From Vreelandella glaciei (GTDB lineage Bacteria; Pseudomonadota; Gammaproteobacteria; Pseudomonadales; Halomonadaceae), in contig NZ_JACCDE010000027.1 of the NCBI RefSeq assembly GCF_013415125.1, positions 1 through 64,000 of the forward strand: a stretch of DNA of 64,000 nucleotides, written 5' to 3'. The notes under the pieces are model-generated. The model was not told the origin of the DNA and did no database searches. It saw only the letters and a program-made list of their open reading frames with translations. The position numbers and the translations under genes are program-made. Positions 38,639 to 46,638 of the stretch are shown one piece after another (position 1 is the stretch's first letter; each line of letters opens with the position of its first letter).

Positions 38639-38763
38639 ACACACTTAGTTCCGGTTTAGAAACTCAATGATACGACAGAGGCATCACACACGCAATTCCG
38701 GTTTACGGGTTCGGTGACACACTGTAGGCTGGAGTGGAATTACACACTGGATTCCGGATACCC
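38639..38763. repeat. Right end of the ISL3 transposon with three subterminal repeats
   Basis: In the outside-in direction the 16-bp repeat CCGGAA-N4-GTGTGT occurs at 38742-38757, 38686-38701 and 38639-38654. The left end has one copy, CCGGAATTGAGTGTGG at 31081-31096. These look like transposase-binding sites. The innermost copy lies about 65 bp before the methylase start, so transposase binding could also affect the operon promoter. Confidence 0.75.
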
Positions 38764-39036
38764 GTTTAAAAAAGGTATCAGCACAGCTATTAATGAATCT
38801 GGGTGTAGTGCGCAGGTTCCTCGATCATTGTCCACTATGTCATTAAGCAACGGTTGCCCAATTGTCTTACGTGCGTATCTATCCAGCTCGACCTTAAAAG
38901 TAGCAAGCTCTTTAACTACGTCTTCATGACCAATTGAAACAGGTTGCTTGATGAGATTCAGTGGGGGATGGTCGGGTTCAGGCACTGCTGATGACTCCGT
39001 GTTGACTGGCTCAGAAAGGTGGGGCTGGTTTGACAT
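38764..39036 (-). pseudogene. 5' part of the post-parB gene, split by the ISL3 transposon
   Basis: 91 codons from the ATG at 39036 to the transposon edge; the open frame continues a few codons into the element. It sits 37 bp after the small regulator gene, at the 3' end of a parA-parB-regulator operon. See the entry at 30275-31074 for the rest. A GGGGAG...CTCCCC hairpin lies between the genes at about 39043-39062. Confidence 0.75.
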
Positions 39037-39073
39037 AATTCGGGGAGCTATTTGCTCCCCGGGTGTCAGCTGG

Positions 39074-39355
39074 CTAGGAAGTGCTGTCTCCAAAATGCAC
39101 TCGAAAGGAGTTTGGGTCCAAGATTCCCCAGCCTTCAAGTGCGTAATAGCCCATTGCACCTTCAGGTGAGCTAGGGTCACGAATAAAGAGGATTTTTACC
39201 TTAAACTCTTCCCGGATCGAAGTCAGCTGCCGTTTAACCGTGCCAGCCGGGATGCCCGTAGCTTCAGAGATGTCCTGAAGGCTTGGGCGATCCATGTGGT
39301 CAATAGCACGGATAATGTCGTATTTTCGCTGTGTGTCACGCGATAGGCTCGGCAT
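39074..39355 (-). CDS. Winged-helix transcription regulator in the par operon
   Basis: 93 residues. The N-terminal helix-turn-helix KYDIIRAIDHMDRPSLQDISEATGIPAGTVKRQLTSIREEF is a clear MarR/IclR-like DNA-binding unit, followed by a short tail (GYYALEGWGILD). It starts 5 bp after parB. It could regulate par or act at the palindromes described at 41382. No direct evidence. Confidence 0.7.
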   Translation of the reverse strand: MPSLSRDTQRKYDIIRAIDHMDRPSLQDISEATGIPAGTVKRQLTSIREEFKVKILFIRDPSSPEGAMGYYALEGWGILDPNSFRVHFGDSTS

Positions 39356-39360
39356 AGAGG

Positions 39361-40530
39361 TCAGTCCTCACCCTCGACACCAAGTAGCTGAACGTCAGAG
39401 ACTCTTACCCTCAGTGTGTCTTTTTCATCATTATCTAGTCGAACCCAGCAATAGCCAGGCTCATGATCGATACGATCAGTCTGTAGCATGCCACTACGTT
39501 GTGCGCCCTTCACGGTAACGCCTACCACGACCCGAGCCCGGGTGGGCTCCTTTGCCATTACTGGCGCTGGTGTATCAAGTTCGGCGCCAGCAGCCTTTTT
39601 AGGCTGGGGTTGCTCAGTATTAGTGGCCGATTTAGGTCTCGGTGGCTTTTCCTGTGCAACATCCCCCTTACCAAGAGAGGAGTCATCTTTCTCGTTAAAC
39701 TGGGGCGGCATTGCGGGCTGGACATCATCAACAGTGTTCCCCATGCCAGAGTTTCCAGCGGAGGGGGATGAGTCGAATCCGCTCAGTGGTGGCTGGTCAT
39801 CATTCGTCCCTAGAGCTGGCGCTGGAACCTGAGCCTCCATGGGAACTGTTTCAGGGTCTTCAGCCAGAGTGCCACCCTTTGCCTGTTTCAGCAGCTCACG
39901 GCAGGCTTTTCGGCTGATTCCGTCTACTAAGGCCTTTTCGCAAATGCGTTCAGCCTTCTCTGGCGCAATTTGATAAATCTGCCTGAGCGAATTCAGCGAT
40001 TCGGGGTCAGCCGTGACATCTTCCTCGTATAGCTTCTGTACGCATTCGGGGAGCTTGAGCAGCGATAGGTGCTGCGAGATATAACCACGCGATTTACCTA
40101 GACGCTTAGCCACATCGACGGCCTTCCACTTAGCGTCAATGAATTTCTGAATCCCCTTGGCGATTTCCATCGGAGTCAGGTTTTCCCGCTGAATGTTTTC
40201 AATCAGCTCGCCGGCTGTTTCGTCCAGCTCCTCCTGGTCCTTTTTGTTGACGATCGCCTCAACCGGCACACCGGCCAGTTTACATGCACGCCAACGGCGC
40301 TCACCTTTCTGAATTCGATACTTACCGTTAGCATCCTTAGGAGATACGATGATCGGCTGTTCCTGGCCATGCGACTTAATTGAGTCGGCTAGCTCCTCAA
40401 TACCGCCGAATTTCTCTCGGACTTGGCCATTTTTCGGCACCACTTCAGCTGTATCCAGCACCAATACTTCCTTGGCGCCTTTAGAGCGGCGTGAGAGGCT
40501 TTGCAGGTTGTCTAGTTGTCCTAATGCCAT
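39361..40530 (-). CDS. parB: ParB-family partition protein
   Basis: 389 residues from the ATG at 40530, one base after the parA stop. ParB/sulfiredoxin domain with the CTP-binding motif region (KGERRWRACKLAG), ENIQRENLTPMEIAKGI, and the helix-turn-helix VAKRLGKSRGYISQHLSLL. A long Pro/Gln-rich linker leads to a C-terminal segment ARVVVGVTVKGAQRSGML...RVRVSDVQLLG. KorB-like proteins have a similar layout. An iteron-like sequence lies inside this gene (39654-39669). Confidence 0.92.
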   Translation of the reverse strand: MALGQLDNLQSLSRRSKGAKEVLVLDTAEVVPKNGQVREKFGGIEELADSIKSHGQEQPIIVSPKDANGKYRIQKGERRWRACKLAGVPVEAIVNKKDQEELDETAGELIENIQRENLTPMEIAKGIQKFIDAKWKAVDVAKRLGKSRGYISQHLSLLKLPECVQKLYEEDVTADPESLNSLRQIYQIAPEKAERICEKALVDGISRKACRELLKQAKGGTLAEDPETVPMEAQVPAPALGTNDDQPPLSGFDSSPSAGNSGMGNTVDDVQPAMPPQFNEKDDSSLGKGDVAQEKPPRPKSATNTEQPQPKKAAGAELDTPAPVMAKEPTRARVVVGVTVKGAQRSGMLQTDRIDHEPGYCWVRLDNDEKDTLRVRVSDVQLLGVEGED

Positions 40531-40531
40531 G

Positions 40532-41308
40532 TCAGCCCACCTTTTCCATGAGTTCTTCGATAACTGCACGGATCTCTTTGCCAGCCTCTCGTGCCGATGT
40601 CTTTTTTATGCTCCAAACGGGTACGCCATTGAGGTTGGCCACGTCGAGTTGCCCTCTAACGCCAATCTCAGATTTGTAGACCAGATCCGGCACCGCCTTG
40701 CGAAGCTCATCTCGCGTGATCATGTCCTCCTCGAAACCGCGTTTGAGGTTATTGATCACCATCCCGGTGTTTTCCAACTCGGGATTCAGCTCCTCCTGAA
40801 CGCTTATGATCGTGTTCAGCAGACCCTCTACGCCATCCAGTGCGAAACCACTTACTTGCACCGGACAAATGACATGAGTGGACATAGTGAGTGCAGCTAC
40901 TAGCTTACGGCCCAAACTAGGGGGGCAGTCGACAAGCACGTAATCGTAATTATCCAGTATGCCGCTAGCCTTCAGGTTTGTGATCGGGTTGACCACACAG
41001 TTGAGCGGTAGGGACTCAATCTCAGATAGCTCTGGATCGTTCTTGGTTGTCCAAATCAGATCCATTCCGCGCACGCACTTCATCGGCTGGATTTCATGCA
41101 TGTTCTCATCGAACAACCGGACTGATGGTGTGCCTGTATAGGTTGCCTCATCGCTCTGGCTCAACCGGCTAGATGTGTTGCCCTGTGGGTCGAAATCAAC
41201 TGCTAGTACGCGATAGCCCGCCTCCACGAGGTAGAAGACTGTTTGAAGGCAAATGGTCGATTTTCCGACCCCGCCTTTCTGATTGGAGAAACTGATTATT
41301 TTGGTCAT
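40532..41308 (-). CDS. parA: ParA-family partition ATPase
   Basis: 258 residues from the ATG at 41308, where the family's MTKIISFSNQKGGVGKST begins. Deviant Walker A is KGGVGKST, A' is AVDFDPQGN, and the Walker B region is YVLVDCPPSLG. No N-terminal helix-turn-helix, so it is a short (type Ib-like) ParA that does not itself repress. A parS-like palindrome lies 74 bp upstream, so ParB or another regulator may do so. Confidence 0.95.
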   Translation of the reverse strand: MTKIISFSNQKGGVGKSTICLQTVFYLVEAGYRVLAVDFDPQGNTSSRLSQSDEATYTGTPSVRLFDENMHEIQPMKCVRGMDLIWTTKNDPELSEIESLPLNCVVNPITNLKASGILDNYDYVLVDCPPSLGRKLVAALTMSTHVICPVQVSGFALDGVEGLLNTIISVQEELNPELENTGMVINNLKRGFEEDMITRDELRKAVPDLVYKSEIGVRGQLDVANLNGVPVWSIKKTSAREAGKEIRAVIEELMEKVG

Positions 41309-41381
41309 GGAGTTCCCGGTAGCCGACCTGGAAAAAGACAGGTTGAGAATGTCCTTGTGCAAACGGCGGCGATCCTTGCCA

Positions 41382-41399
41382 AGTTACGCATGCGAAACA
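41382..41399. promoter_or_regulatory. parS-like palindrome upstream of parA
   Basis: AGTTACGCATGCGAAACA, matching 16 of 18 positions of the perfect palindrome TGTTTCGCATGCGAAACA found at 58254. It resembles chromosomal parS (TGTTTCACGTGAAACA) with a different centre. Likely ParB or regulator binding site. Confidence 0.6.
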
Positions 41400-41455
41400 T
41401 GATAATCCACATAAACTGATACGGCAAATAGTATAAACCGATCTATCTAGCGCAT

Positions 41456-41482
41456 AAAAAAGGCCTGGACAGAGCCAAGCCA
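41456..41482 (-). terminator. Weak terminator after rdgC
   Basis: GGCTTGG/CCAGGCC imperfect hairpin followed on the minus strand by six T, 22 bp past the rdgC stop. Confidence 0.5.
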
Positions 41483-41503
41483 AAGACAGGATATGAGTAG
41501 GGT

Positions 41504-42211
41504 TCAGGCTGCTTTAGATGCCTGAACAGCATCCTCAGGGGTATCCTCTAGCGTAGGGACTGATTCACCCCCTAGTAGGGTTATCAGCTCCTCGACAACG
41601 GCCGCAAGAGCTGGGATGTGAATATGGGCATCCGCATCAAACCTTGATGCTTCATCATCACCCGAATCAGCATGCTCAAGCAGTGCATCATCGAATTTGA
41701 TCTTCTTTAGGCCTAGATCATCCTGAAGCTGCATCGCCAGTTGACCTGTCCGAGCAATCGAAAGGGCTGAACAGATGCGGCCTCCATCAAGGTGCTGCTG
41801 TATCTCGTCACTATCGAGATCGACCTCCGAAACCTTAATCACACCATCATTGCCAGAAGGCGATTCGAGCTGGCAGAACTCTCCAAGAGCCCAGCCTTCA
41901 GCACGCTCAGTCGAGGCAGCCAACCAACGGGTCATCAAAGCTGTTGGACGATCGCTAGTTGCCATTGGCGTGACTTTGAGCGATCCCAGTGTAAGGCGCA
42001 ACAGATCGAGTGCTTCTTCTGCTTTCTTACGACTGGCAGCGTCAATGAGTATCCATTTACGCCTGATGTCGATAGCCATCAGAAAATGCCCGGTTCGCTT
42101 CAGGGAGGTGGGCAGTAGCTCTTCGTATACCTGCTCTTTGAGCAATTGTTTCTCCGCACGGCGCAGGTGACTTCCTGAGGCCTTCTCCATTTCAGCCGCC
42201 CTCTCCTCCAC
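41504..42211 (-). pseudogene. rdgC: RdgC lacking its N-terminal domain
   Basis: 235 residues matching the central and C-terminal parts of RdgC, the ring-shaped recombination-associated DNA-binding protein (about 300 residues): EEALDLLRLTLGSLKVTP and FDADAHIHIPALAAVVEELITLLGGE line up with E. coli RdgC. The open frame starts at a GTG preceded two codons earlier by an in-frame TAG, so about the first 90-100 residues are gone. No strong ribosome-binding site. Could be a relic or a shortened dominant form. Confidence 0.75.
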
Positions 42212-42291
42212 CAGCTATTTGACCGCGGCTACTGGGAGCAAACGCTGCTACTGCCGAAAGCGAAGAATGAGATATTGAGACTGGAGTGTGT

Positions 42292-42408
42292 ATGCCAATA
42301 CTTCACCGCAAACAGCCGACCACCCTACCCTTCGAGCCTCTGTGGGCGCGCAGGCCCTGGAAAGTTTTTTTCGATGAGGCTGGTCATTTCGTCAGCCCCA
42401 AAGAATGA
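42292..42408 (+). CDS. Possible small protein
   Basis: 38 residues (PILHRKQPTTLPFEPLW...FFDEAGHFVSPKE) with GGAG 6 bases upstream of the ATG. No homology recognised; listed because the ribosome-binding site is good and the 42212-42559 stretch is otherwise empty. Confidence 0.3.
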   Translation: MPILHRKQPTTLPFEPLWARRPWKVFFDEAGHFVSPKE

Positions 42409-42559
42409 GCTATGTGCCCTATATGACAGTGCGTTGTCGAACACGATTAGGCCCTACGATCTTATTATTTTAGGCAAGGGAGCATGGTATTTAAATGGTG
42501 AAATAATAGATAACGGTATAACTCCCCCCCTCCCCTAGGCGCTATAGTAAACTGGCCAG

Positions 42560-42817
42560 TCATTTACCTCGGATAGTCAAGCGCTTCAACACCCAAGGCC
42601 TCTCGGAGAAAGGTGTTGGCTGCCCTCCTCCCAACGTTATCTCTTTGCGGATAGTCGCTGATTCAGCCGCATTGTTCCAACACAGCTGGTATGCCGCGAG
42701 GACGGGTTGGTAGTCGACCACTCCGCCCTCACGGAGGCAGCGGAGTATGAAGCGCTGATCTTCTTTGGTAAGGGGAAGCTCATTCAGCTGGTCCAGTCGG
42801 TTATCATTGCTATCCAT
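42560..42817 (-). CDS. Hypothetical protein
   Basis: 85 residues, mostly helical (LNELPLTKEDQRFILRCLREGGVVDYQPVLAAYQLCW). Nothing recognised. A TATAAT lies just before the start, so the message may be nearly leaderless. Confidence 0.5.
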   Translation of the reverse strand: MDSNDNRLDQLNELPLTKEDQRFILRCLREGGVVDYQPVLAAYQLCWNNAAESATIRKEITLGGGQPTPFSERPWVLKRLTIRGK

Positions 42818-42888
42818 ATTATATCTATGCCAGACGACGAATTATATTAAATTCAAGCAGAATGAAACATTTAGTGTTTGCCACTTGA

Positions 42889-43239
42889 CTAAGGGATGTA
42901 CAACCGTTGCCCATTGCCACTATAGCTGGCGCTTATAGTCTCCCGAGCTGTATGGCCATAATCCACGACACCATGAACCGCCTCTTCCATCCGCCAGTGA
43001 TTTCCATCCCGCGGGGCGAGGCTAACTCTCGCCAAGCCAGGGGGAAGCCTTACAGTGAAACAATGTAGATGGATGTCATCCAGGCCTTCAATCATCTTGA
43101 GATTGATCTCATCAATCTGATCCGTCTCGACCGCATACACTGTGTAGCTCCCATCCAGGCCAAGCTGTTCCTTGGCCACGGTGGTCAGCAATTCATCGAA
43201 CTTCAGAGGGGCATCTGAAATGACCTTGGTATCAATCAT
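42889..43239 (-). CDS. Hypothetical protein
   Basis: 116 residues, soluble, slightly acidic, no recognised motif (VYAVETDQIDEINLKMIEGL). Its start overlaps the stop of the upstream gene by 4 bases, so it is the third member of a tight three-gene operon (44071 to 42889). Confidence 0.6.
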   Translation of the reverse strand: MIDTKVISDAPLKFDELLTTVAKEQLGLDGSYTVYAVETDQIDEINLKMIEGLDDIHLHCFTVRLPPGLARVSLAPRDGNHWRMEEAVHGVVDYGHTARETISASYSGNGQRLYIP

Positions 43240-43694
43240 CCTTCACCTTGTCCCCACTGAGTGCCACCGTTCGGGCTGTTTATGCGATGGTCTGTCAGCA
43301 AGCATAGGCGCCGCCCATCGACCCATAGCTCTCGAAAAATACCCTCGTGGGTATACACACCTACAAGCACATCTAAAGGCTCTTCGTAGTACGTGGATGA
43401 AGGTGCCAGGGTGCTATCGTTGAATGGCTCTTGACGGACTTGTAACGCTACAGCAGTTTGCCTGGCCAGCGGCACGCTCTTGTTCTTCATGCCCCATTTC
43501 CATGAGACACGATCTTTAGGCTTGAAACGCTCGTGCGATTGCTCTTCGTTTAGGAGATCCAGTGCCAGGCTAATTGTCATCTTCGTGATAGCTGGGTCAC
43601 TTGGATCAACTTGGTCAGCATCCATCGACTGCTTACGCAGGCCGGATATTACGCGCCCCAAAGAGGCGAGCCAACTTTTGTTGCCTTGCTTCAT
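43236..43694 (-). CDS. Hypothetical protein
   Basis: 152 residues, middle gene of the three-gene operon, with ATGA overlaps on both sides. Contains RFKPKDRVSWKWGMKNKSVPLARQTAVALQV, which I cannot assign. No signal peptide or membrane segment. Confidence 0.6.
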   Translation of the reverse strand: MKQGNKSWLASLGRVISGLRKQSMDADQVDPSDPAITKMTISLALDLLNEEQSHERFKPKDRVSWKWGMKNKSVPLARQTAVALQVRQEPFNDSTLAPSSTYYEEPLDVLVGVYTHEGIFRELWVDGRRLCLLTDHRINSPNGGTQWGQGEG

Positions 43695-44071
43695 GCATCT
43701 ATCCTCGGAGTCTTTCTATTCCGCCCGACAGCCACGGCCACACCTATTAATGTCCATGCAGCAAGTAGCGTAAAACCTAAGTGGAGGAATGCTCCGTAAG
43801 GCGGTCCCAATTTGACAGAGAGATAAAGAGACGCACCAAACGCGATGAGCCACCGGAACCAATAATCAACTGACCTACTTGCGACCCAGCGCGCCTGCTC
43901 AAGCGTCAGAGGACGGTGCAGCCAGCGAAAGGGGTAAAGGGTCTTCTCCCGTGTACCACGGCCTACCTTGAGTGGCTGACGTGGAAATAGACGGTTCACG
44001 GCGAACTGCGGAAACATTCCTTCGATTGCTCGCCGCATAATACTAACAGTGCGTTGGTCTTGTAGAGACAT
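43691..44071 (-). CDS. Hypothetical membrane protein
   Basis: 126 residues. The first 60 or so are basic and soluble (RAIEGMFPQFAVNRLFPRQPLKVGRGTREKTLYPFRWLHRPLT). Two adjacent transmembrane helices follow (DYWFRWLIAFGASLYLSVKL; AFLHLGFTLLAAWTLIGVAVAV). First gene of the operon. It resembles small conjugation-associated membrane proteins, but no family is assigned. Confidence 0.6.
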   Translation of the reverse strand: MSLQDQRTVSIMRRAIEGMFPQFAVNRLFPRQPLKVGRGTREKTLYPFRWLHRPLTLEQARWVASRSVDYWFRWLIAFGASLYLSVKLGPPYGAFLHLGFTLLAAWTLIGVAVAVGRNRKTPRIDA

Positions 44072-44144
44072 GGGGTGCCCTCTAGCTGGGCGCCCGGACT
44101 GCCGGAGAGGGAGCCAGGGCGCATTTCTTCAAGGTGCAATAAGG

Positions 44145-44960
44145 TTACAGGCTACGGATTTCAGCCGCACGAAGAGCACCACGCATGATATGAGCTTCAC
44201 CGTTCTCATCCTTGTAGAGCGTATTCGGTGTAGACCGGATACCCAGCTGCTGGATCAGGTTGCTGTTCTCACTCACGATGTTCATAGCTTCGGCGCTCGG
44301 GGAGCCAGACACACTGCCGCCTCCCTCAAATGTGGCCAGCACTTCGGTAGGGTTCTCGGCGTCGACTATTTGTGCAGCCTGGTGGAGCGAGCCCTCGCCC
44401 ATGAAGCCTACCGGAATCCAACGGATGGTGACTTCATCCAGAACCGCCCGGGACTCTTGATACATTTTCTGGCAGTAACCACATTGAGTATCAAAGACGA
44501 CATACAGAACCTTGTCGCCGCTCCCCTCTTCAACGTAGAAGGCATTTTCCTCAACTTGCGCAAGCGCTGCGGCCTCATCCTCATCTGTAAATCCGTTGTC
44601 CTGAGAGGCAGCTCGCTTCGGCATGCTGGCCAGCGGGCTATTCTCCATGTGCTGCTCCATGTGAGCCTGCGTCAAGTTTTCGCCACCCTCGCCCAGAATC
44701 ATCCCGATAAAGGCATGCGTACCATCCTCAGTGGTATAGATCACATTAGTGTCGTTCTCGACACTAATAACCCAGCCATTGATGCCATCTAGGCCGGTAT
44801 CGAATGTTTTGTCGACCTTGGCTCCAGGGATGCCCAAATCGGACACGGCCTTGGGAAGCTCTAAGCTGGAGCCGGCATTGTCGTCATTGGCGACGGTAGT
44901 TCCCGCGAAAAGTGCGGAGGCGACTGTAACAGCGGAGGCGATCAGGGTAAGGTGTTTCAT
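44145..44960 (-). CDS. DsbC/DsbG-like periplasmic disulfide isomerase
   Basis: 271 residues with AAGGAG 7 bases before the ATG at 44960. Signal peptide cut near TVAND; then a dimerisation-like N-terminal domain (GIPGAKVDKTFDTGLDGINGWVIS) and a thioredoxin-fold domain with the CGYC active site (LYVVFDTQCGYCQKMY) and cis-Pro in IRSTPNTLY. Plasmid DsbC-like proteins usually assist assembly of F-type conjugation machinery. The neighbouring TrbI-like gene supports that, though no other transfer gene is in view. Confidence 0.85.
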   Translation of the reverse strand: MKHLTLIASAVTVASALFAGTTVANDDNAGSSLELPKAVSDLGIPGAKVDKTFDTGLDGINGWVISVENDTNVIYTTEDGTHAFIGMILGEGGENLTQAHMEQHMENSPLASMPKRAASQDNGFTDEDEAAALAQVEENAFYVEEGSGDKVLYVVFDTQCGYCQKMYQESRAVLDEVTIRWIPVGFMGEGSLHQAAQIVDAENPTEVLATFEGGGSVSGSPSAEAMNIVSENSNLIQQLGIRSTPNTLYKDENGEAHIMRGALRAAEIRSL

Positions 44961-45054
44961 CAATAAGCTCCTTGAGCAAAGTTAAGCGCCAGTGGTGCTG
45001 GCGTAGTCTTCGCCATGCAGGGCATGGCCACATCAGGTTCTAATCATCTGCTGT

Positions 45055-45618
45055 TTATGGCAGCAGCTCTTCAATTCCCGCCTCGCGCTGCGAATCGGCA
45101 CGCTCACGCGCTTGCTGGTTAGCACGACTGACCAGCTCTCGAGCCTCCTCATAAAGGTTCGATGCGCTGTAAGTGGTGTCTCCATGACGATCAAGACTTG
45201 TCTCGATCGTGGGGGCATCTGTTGGCAGGCCTAAACCAGCCAGTACGGTGTCAGTGATGTCAGGAATAGTGCCGTCCAAGACGGCTGCTTGACGGACGAT
45301 GACCAAAGCGCCATCTGCTGCATCAACGATCGCTGGGCGAACGCCATTGTCGACGCGAGCCAATGTGGATACGGCTGAATCTCTTGCCTCACCGTCCCCT
45401 AGCAGCTCACTGGCTGCTGCACGGCGAGCATTAACGTATTTGGCCGTATCGAATGTCACCACGGCTGGTGATTCAGCGTTTGACGAGGCCCATGGGAGGT
45501 CTAAGGGAATGACGGTTATAGCGAACGCCATCGCACCCAGCACACCACCTGCCAAAGGCAATACCCTAGCCAAGGGGTGCTGAAATCGGGATCTGGTTTT
45601 TTGGTCTGTCTCGCTCAT
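45055..45618 (-). CDS. Single-pass inner-membrane protein, possibly TrbI-like
   Basis: 187 residues: a short cytoplasmic end, one transmembrane helix (LARVLPLAGGVLGAMAFAITVI), then a periplasmic part beginning VVTFDTAKYVNARRAAASELLG, a pattern like F-plasmid TrbI. The C-terminus is helical and charged. Located between ssb and the DsbC-like gene. The TrbI assignment is tentative. Confidence 0.45.
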   Translation of the reverse strand: MSETDQKTRSRFQHPLARVLPLAGGVLGAMAFAITVIPLDLPWASSNAESPAVVTFDTAKYVNARRAAASELLGDGEARDSAVSTLARVDNGVRPAIVDAADGALVIVRQAAVLDGTIPDITDTVLAGLGLPTDAPTIETSLDRHGDTTYSASNLYEEARELVSRANQQARERADSQREAGIEELLP

Positions 45619-45642
45619 GTGCCTGCCTATCGTCTACGCATG

Positions 45643-45671
45643 AAAAAGCCCCAGGAATAAACCAGGGGCTG
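45643..45671 (-). terminator. Terminator of ssb
   Basis: AGCCCC/GGGGCT hairpin with a T-run on the minus strand, 12 bp after the ssb stop. Confidence 0.75.
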
Positions 45672-45682
45672 TGAATAGAACA

Positions 45683-46024
45683 TCAAAAGGGAAATTCCAC
45701 TCCTTCGTCTCCATCACCTGCAGCACCAGCGCTACGCGGATCACGGAGGATGCGGCAAGTGTCCACCATAAGGTTGGTATACACAGTGCCGTTATCAGCC
45801 TTACGGAAGGACAATTCGCCCTCGACAAAGACCAACTGACCGCGCTTCAAGCGATCCTTCATAACCTCGGCGAAGCGACCACCAAGGATGCAGTTAAGCC
45901 ACATCGGATCATCACCCACTTTCTTGGCCATGTTGATACCGAACCGAACGTAAGTTTTGCCATTGCCGTTGGTCCGAACTTCTGGTTCGCCAATGTGACC
46001 AATCTGTAGAATCTGTCCCCACAT
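45683..46024 (-). CDS. ssb: Single-stranded DNA-binding protein (short plasmid form)
   Basis: 113 residues from the ATG at 46024 (AGGAG 8 bases upstream, end of the plasmid leader). OB-fold signature: GHIGEPEVRTNGNGKTYVRFGINMAKK, then LVFVEGELSFRKADNGTVYTNL. The C-terminal tip is acidic and ends in EFPF, resembling the SSB interaction tail DDDIPF. Shorter than chromosomal SSB (about 170) because the linker is missing. Confidence 0.8.
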   Translation of the reverse strand: MWGQILQIGHIGEPEVRTNGNGKTYVRFGINMAKKVGDDPMWLNCILGGRFAEVMKDRLKRGQLVFVEGELSFRKADNGTVYTNLMVDTCRILRDPRSAGAAGDGDEGVEFPF

Positions 46025-46093
46025 GTTCAAATCTCCTCTCTCTCACATTCCCAACGTAATGGGTCTCGTTGGGGGATAGGGGCGCTACTGACA
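46025..46093 (-). promoter_or_regulatory. Conserved 5' leader of ssb (plasmid leader family)
   Basis: In sense: TGTCAG, CCCCTATC, a hairpin CCCAACG/CGTTGGG with GAGACC falling partly in its loop, then AATGTGAGAGAGAGGAG. The stem is entirely different in sequence from the other leaders but still pairs, strong covariation evidence. Confidence 0.75.
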
Positions 46094-46132
46094 CTAAGGA
46101 GCGAACCTGGGCGGTTTATTTTCCTAACGCAT

Positions 46133-46168
46133 GAAAAAGCCCCCTGACTCAGATGAGTCGAGGAGGCT
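46133..46168 (-). terminator. Terminator of the 46178-46638 gene
   Basis: Imperfect AGCC-CCTGACTCA/TGAGTC...GGAGGCT hairpin with five T after it on the minus strand, 10 bp past the stop. Confidence 0.75.
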
Positions 46169-46177
46169 TTGAAGTGG

Positions 46178-46638
46178 TCACCTCGGGAGGTGACGAACGA
46201 TTCTTGCCTTGGGCTGGAGATAACTCCAGTGCGCCAAGTTAAGGAGGAAGTTACCAAAAGCTCTCTTGGTGAAGCTCACAATGAATGTATCTTCGGCGCT
46301 CTCTATGGCCTGTAAAGTGCTTTCCCGATGCAATTTGCGATCAGGGCGACGCACCTGGATGACAGGTCCATCCTCGACAGAGAAAGCGAACCCCTCAAGC
46401 TCACCAAGCGAGAAGACCTCGAAGGCCACATTCACATCCGTTCCCAAGTCAGCCATTTGACGTGGCGTTGGCTGGCGCCAGCGGCGACCGGCCTCACGAG
46501 GCAGAATGAAAAGAGAGCCTTGCGCTGAGTCGATGGCAAACGCCACCTTATCAGCACGGAGGTCATCTAATTGCAGCCCGCCGAACTCACGACCAAAAGC
46601 TATGGCATCTTCTTGATTAATAATCAGCTCAATATTCA
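46178..46638 (-). CDS. Hypothetical plasmid protein
   Basis: 153 residues from the ATG at 46638, set by the leader's ribosome-binding site. Soluble, no motif known to me (IINQEDAIAFGREFGGLQLDDL; ADLGTDVNVAFEVFSLGELEGF). Own leader, palindrome upstream and terminator, so a single-gene unit of the plasmid regulon. Confidence 0.65.

Larger units (their letters stand above)
31075..38763 (-). mobile_element. ISL3-family transposon carrying a methylase-helicase-GIY-YIG operon
   Basis: 7689 bp. Ends are GGGTATCCGGAAT... at 31075 and its complement at 38763. Flanks are identical 8-bp GTTTAAAA at 31067-31074 and 38764-38771, the length expected of ISL3 duplications. Removing the element and one GTTTAAAA restores a 354-codon gene in frame. 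Inside are four tightly spaced minus-strand genes: methylase, helicase, GIY-YIG protein and ISL3 transposase. Ordinary ISL3 elements carry only the transposase, so this is a cargo-bearing, possibly defence-bearing, transposon. Confidence 0.92.
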
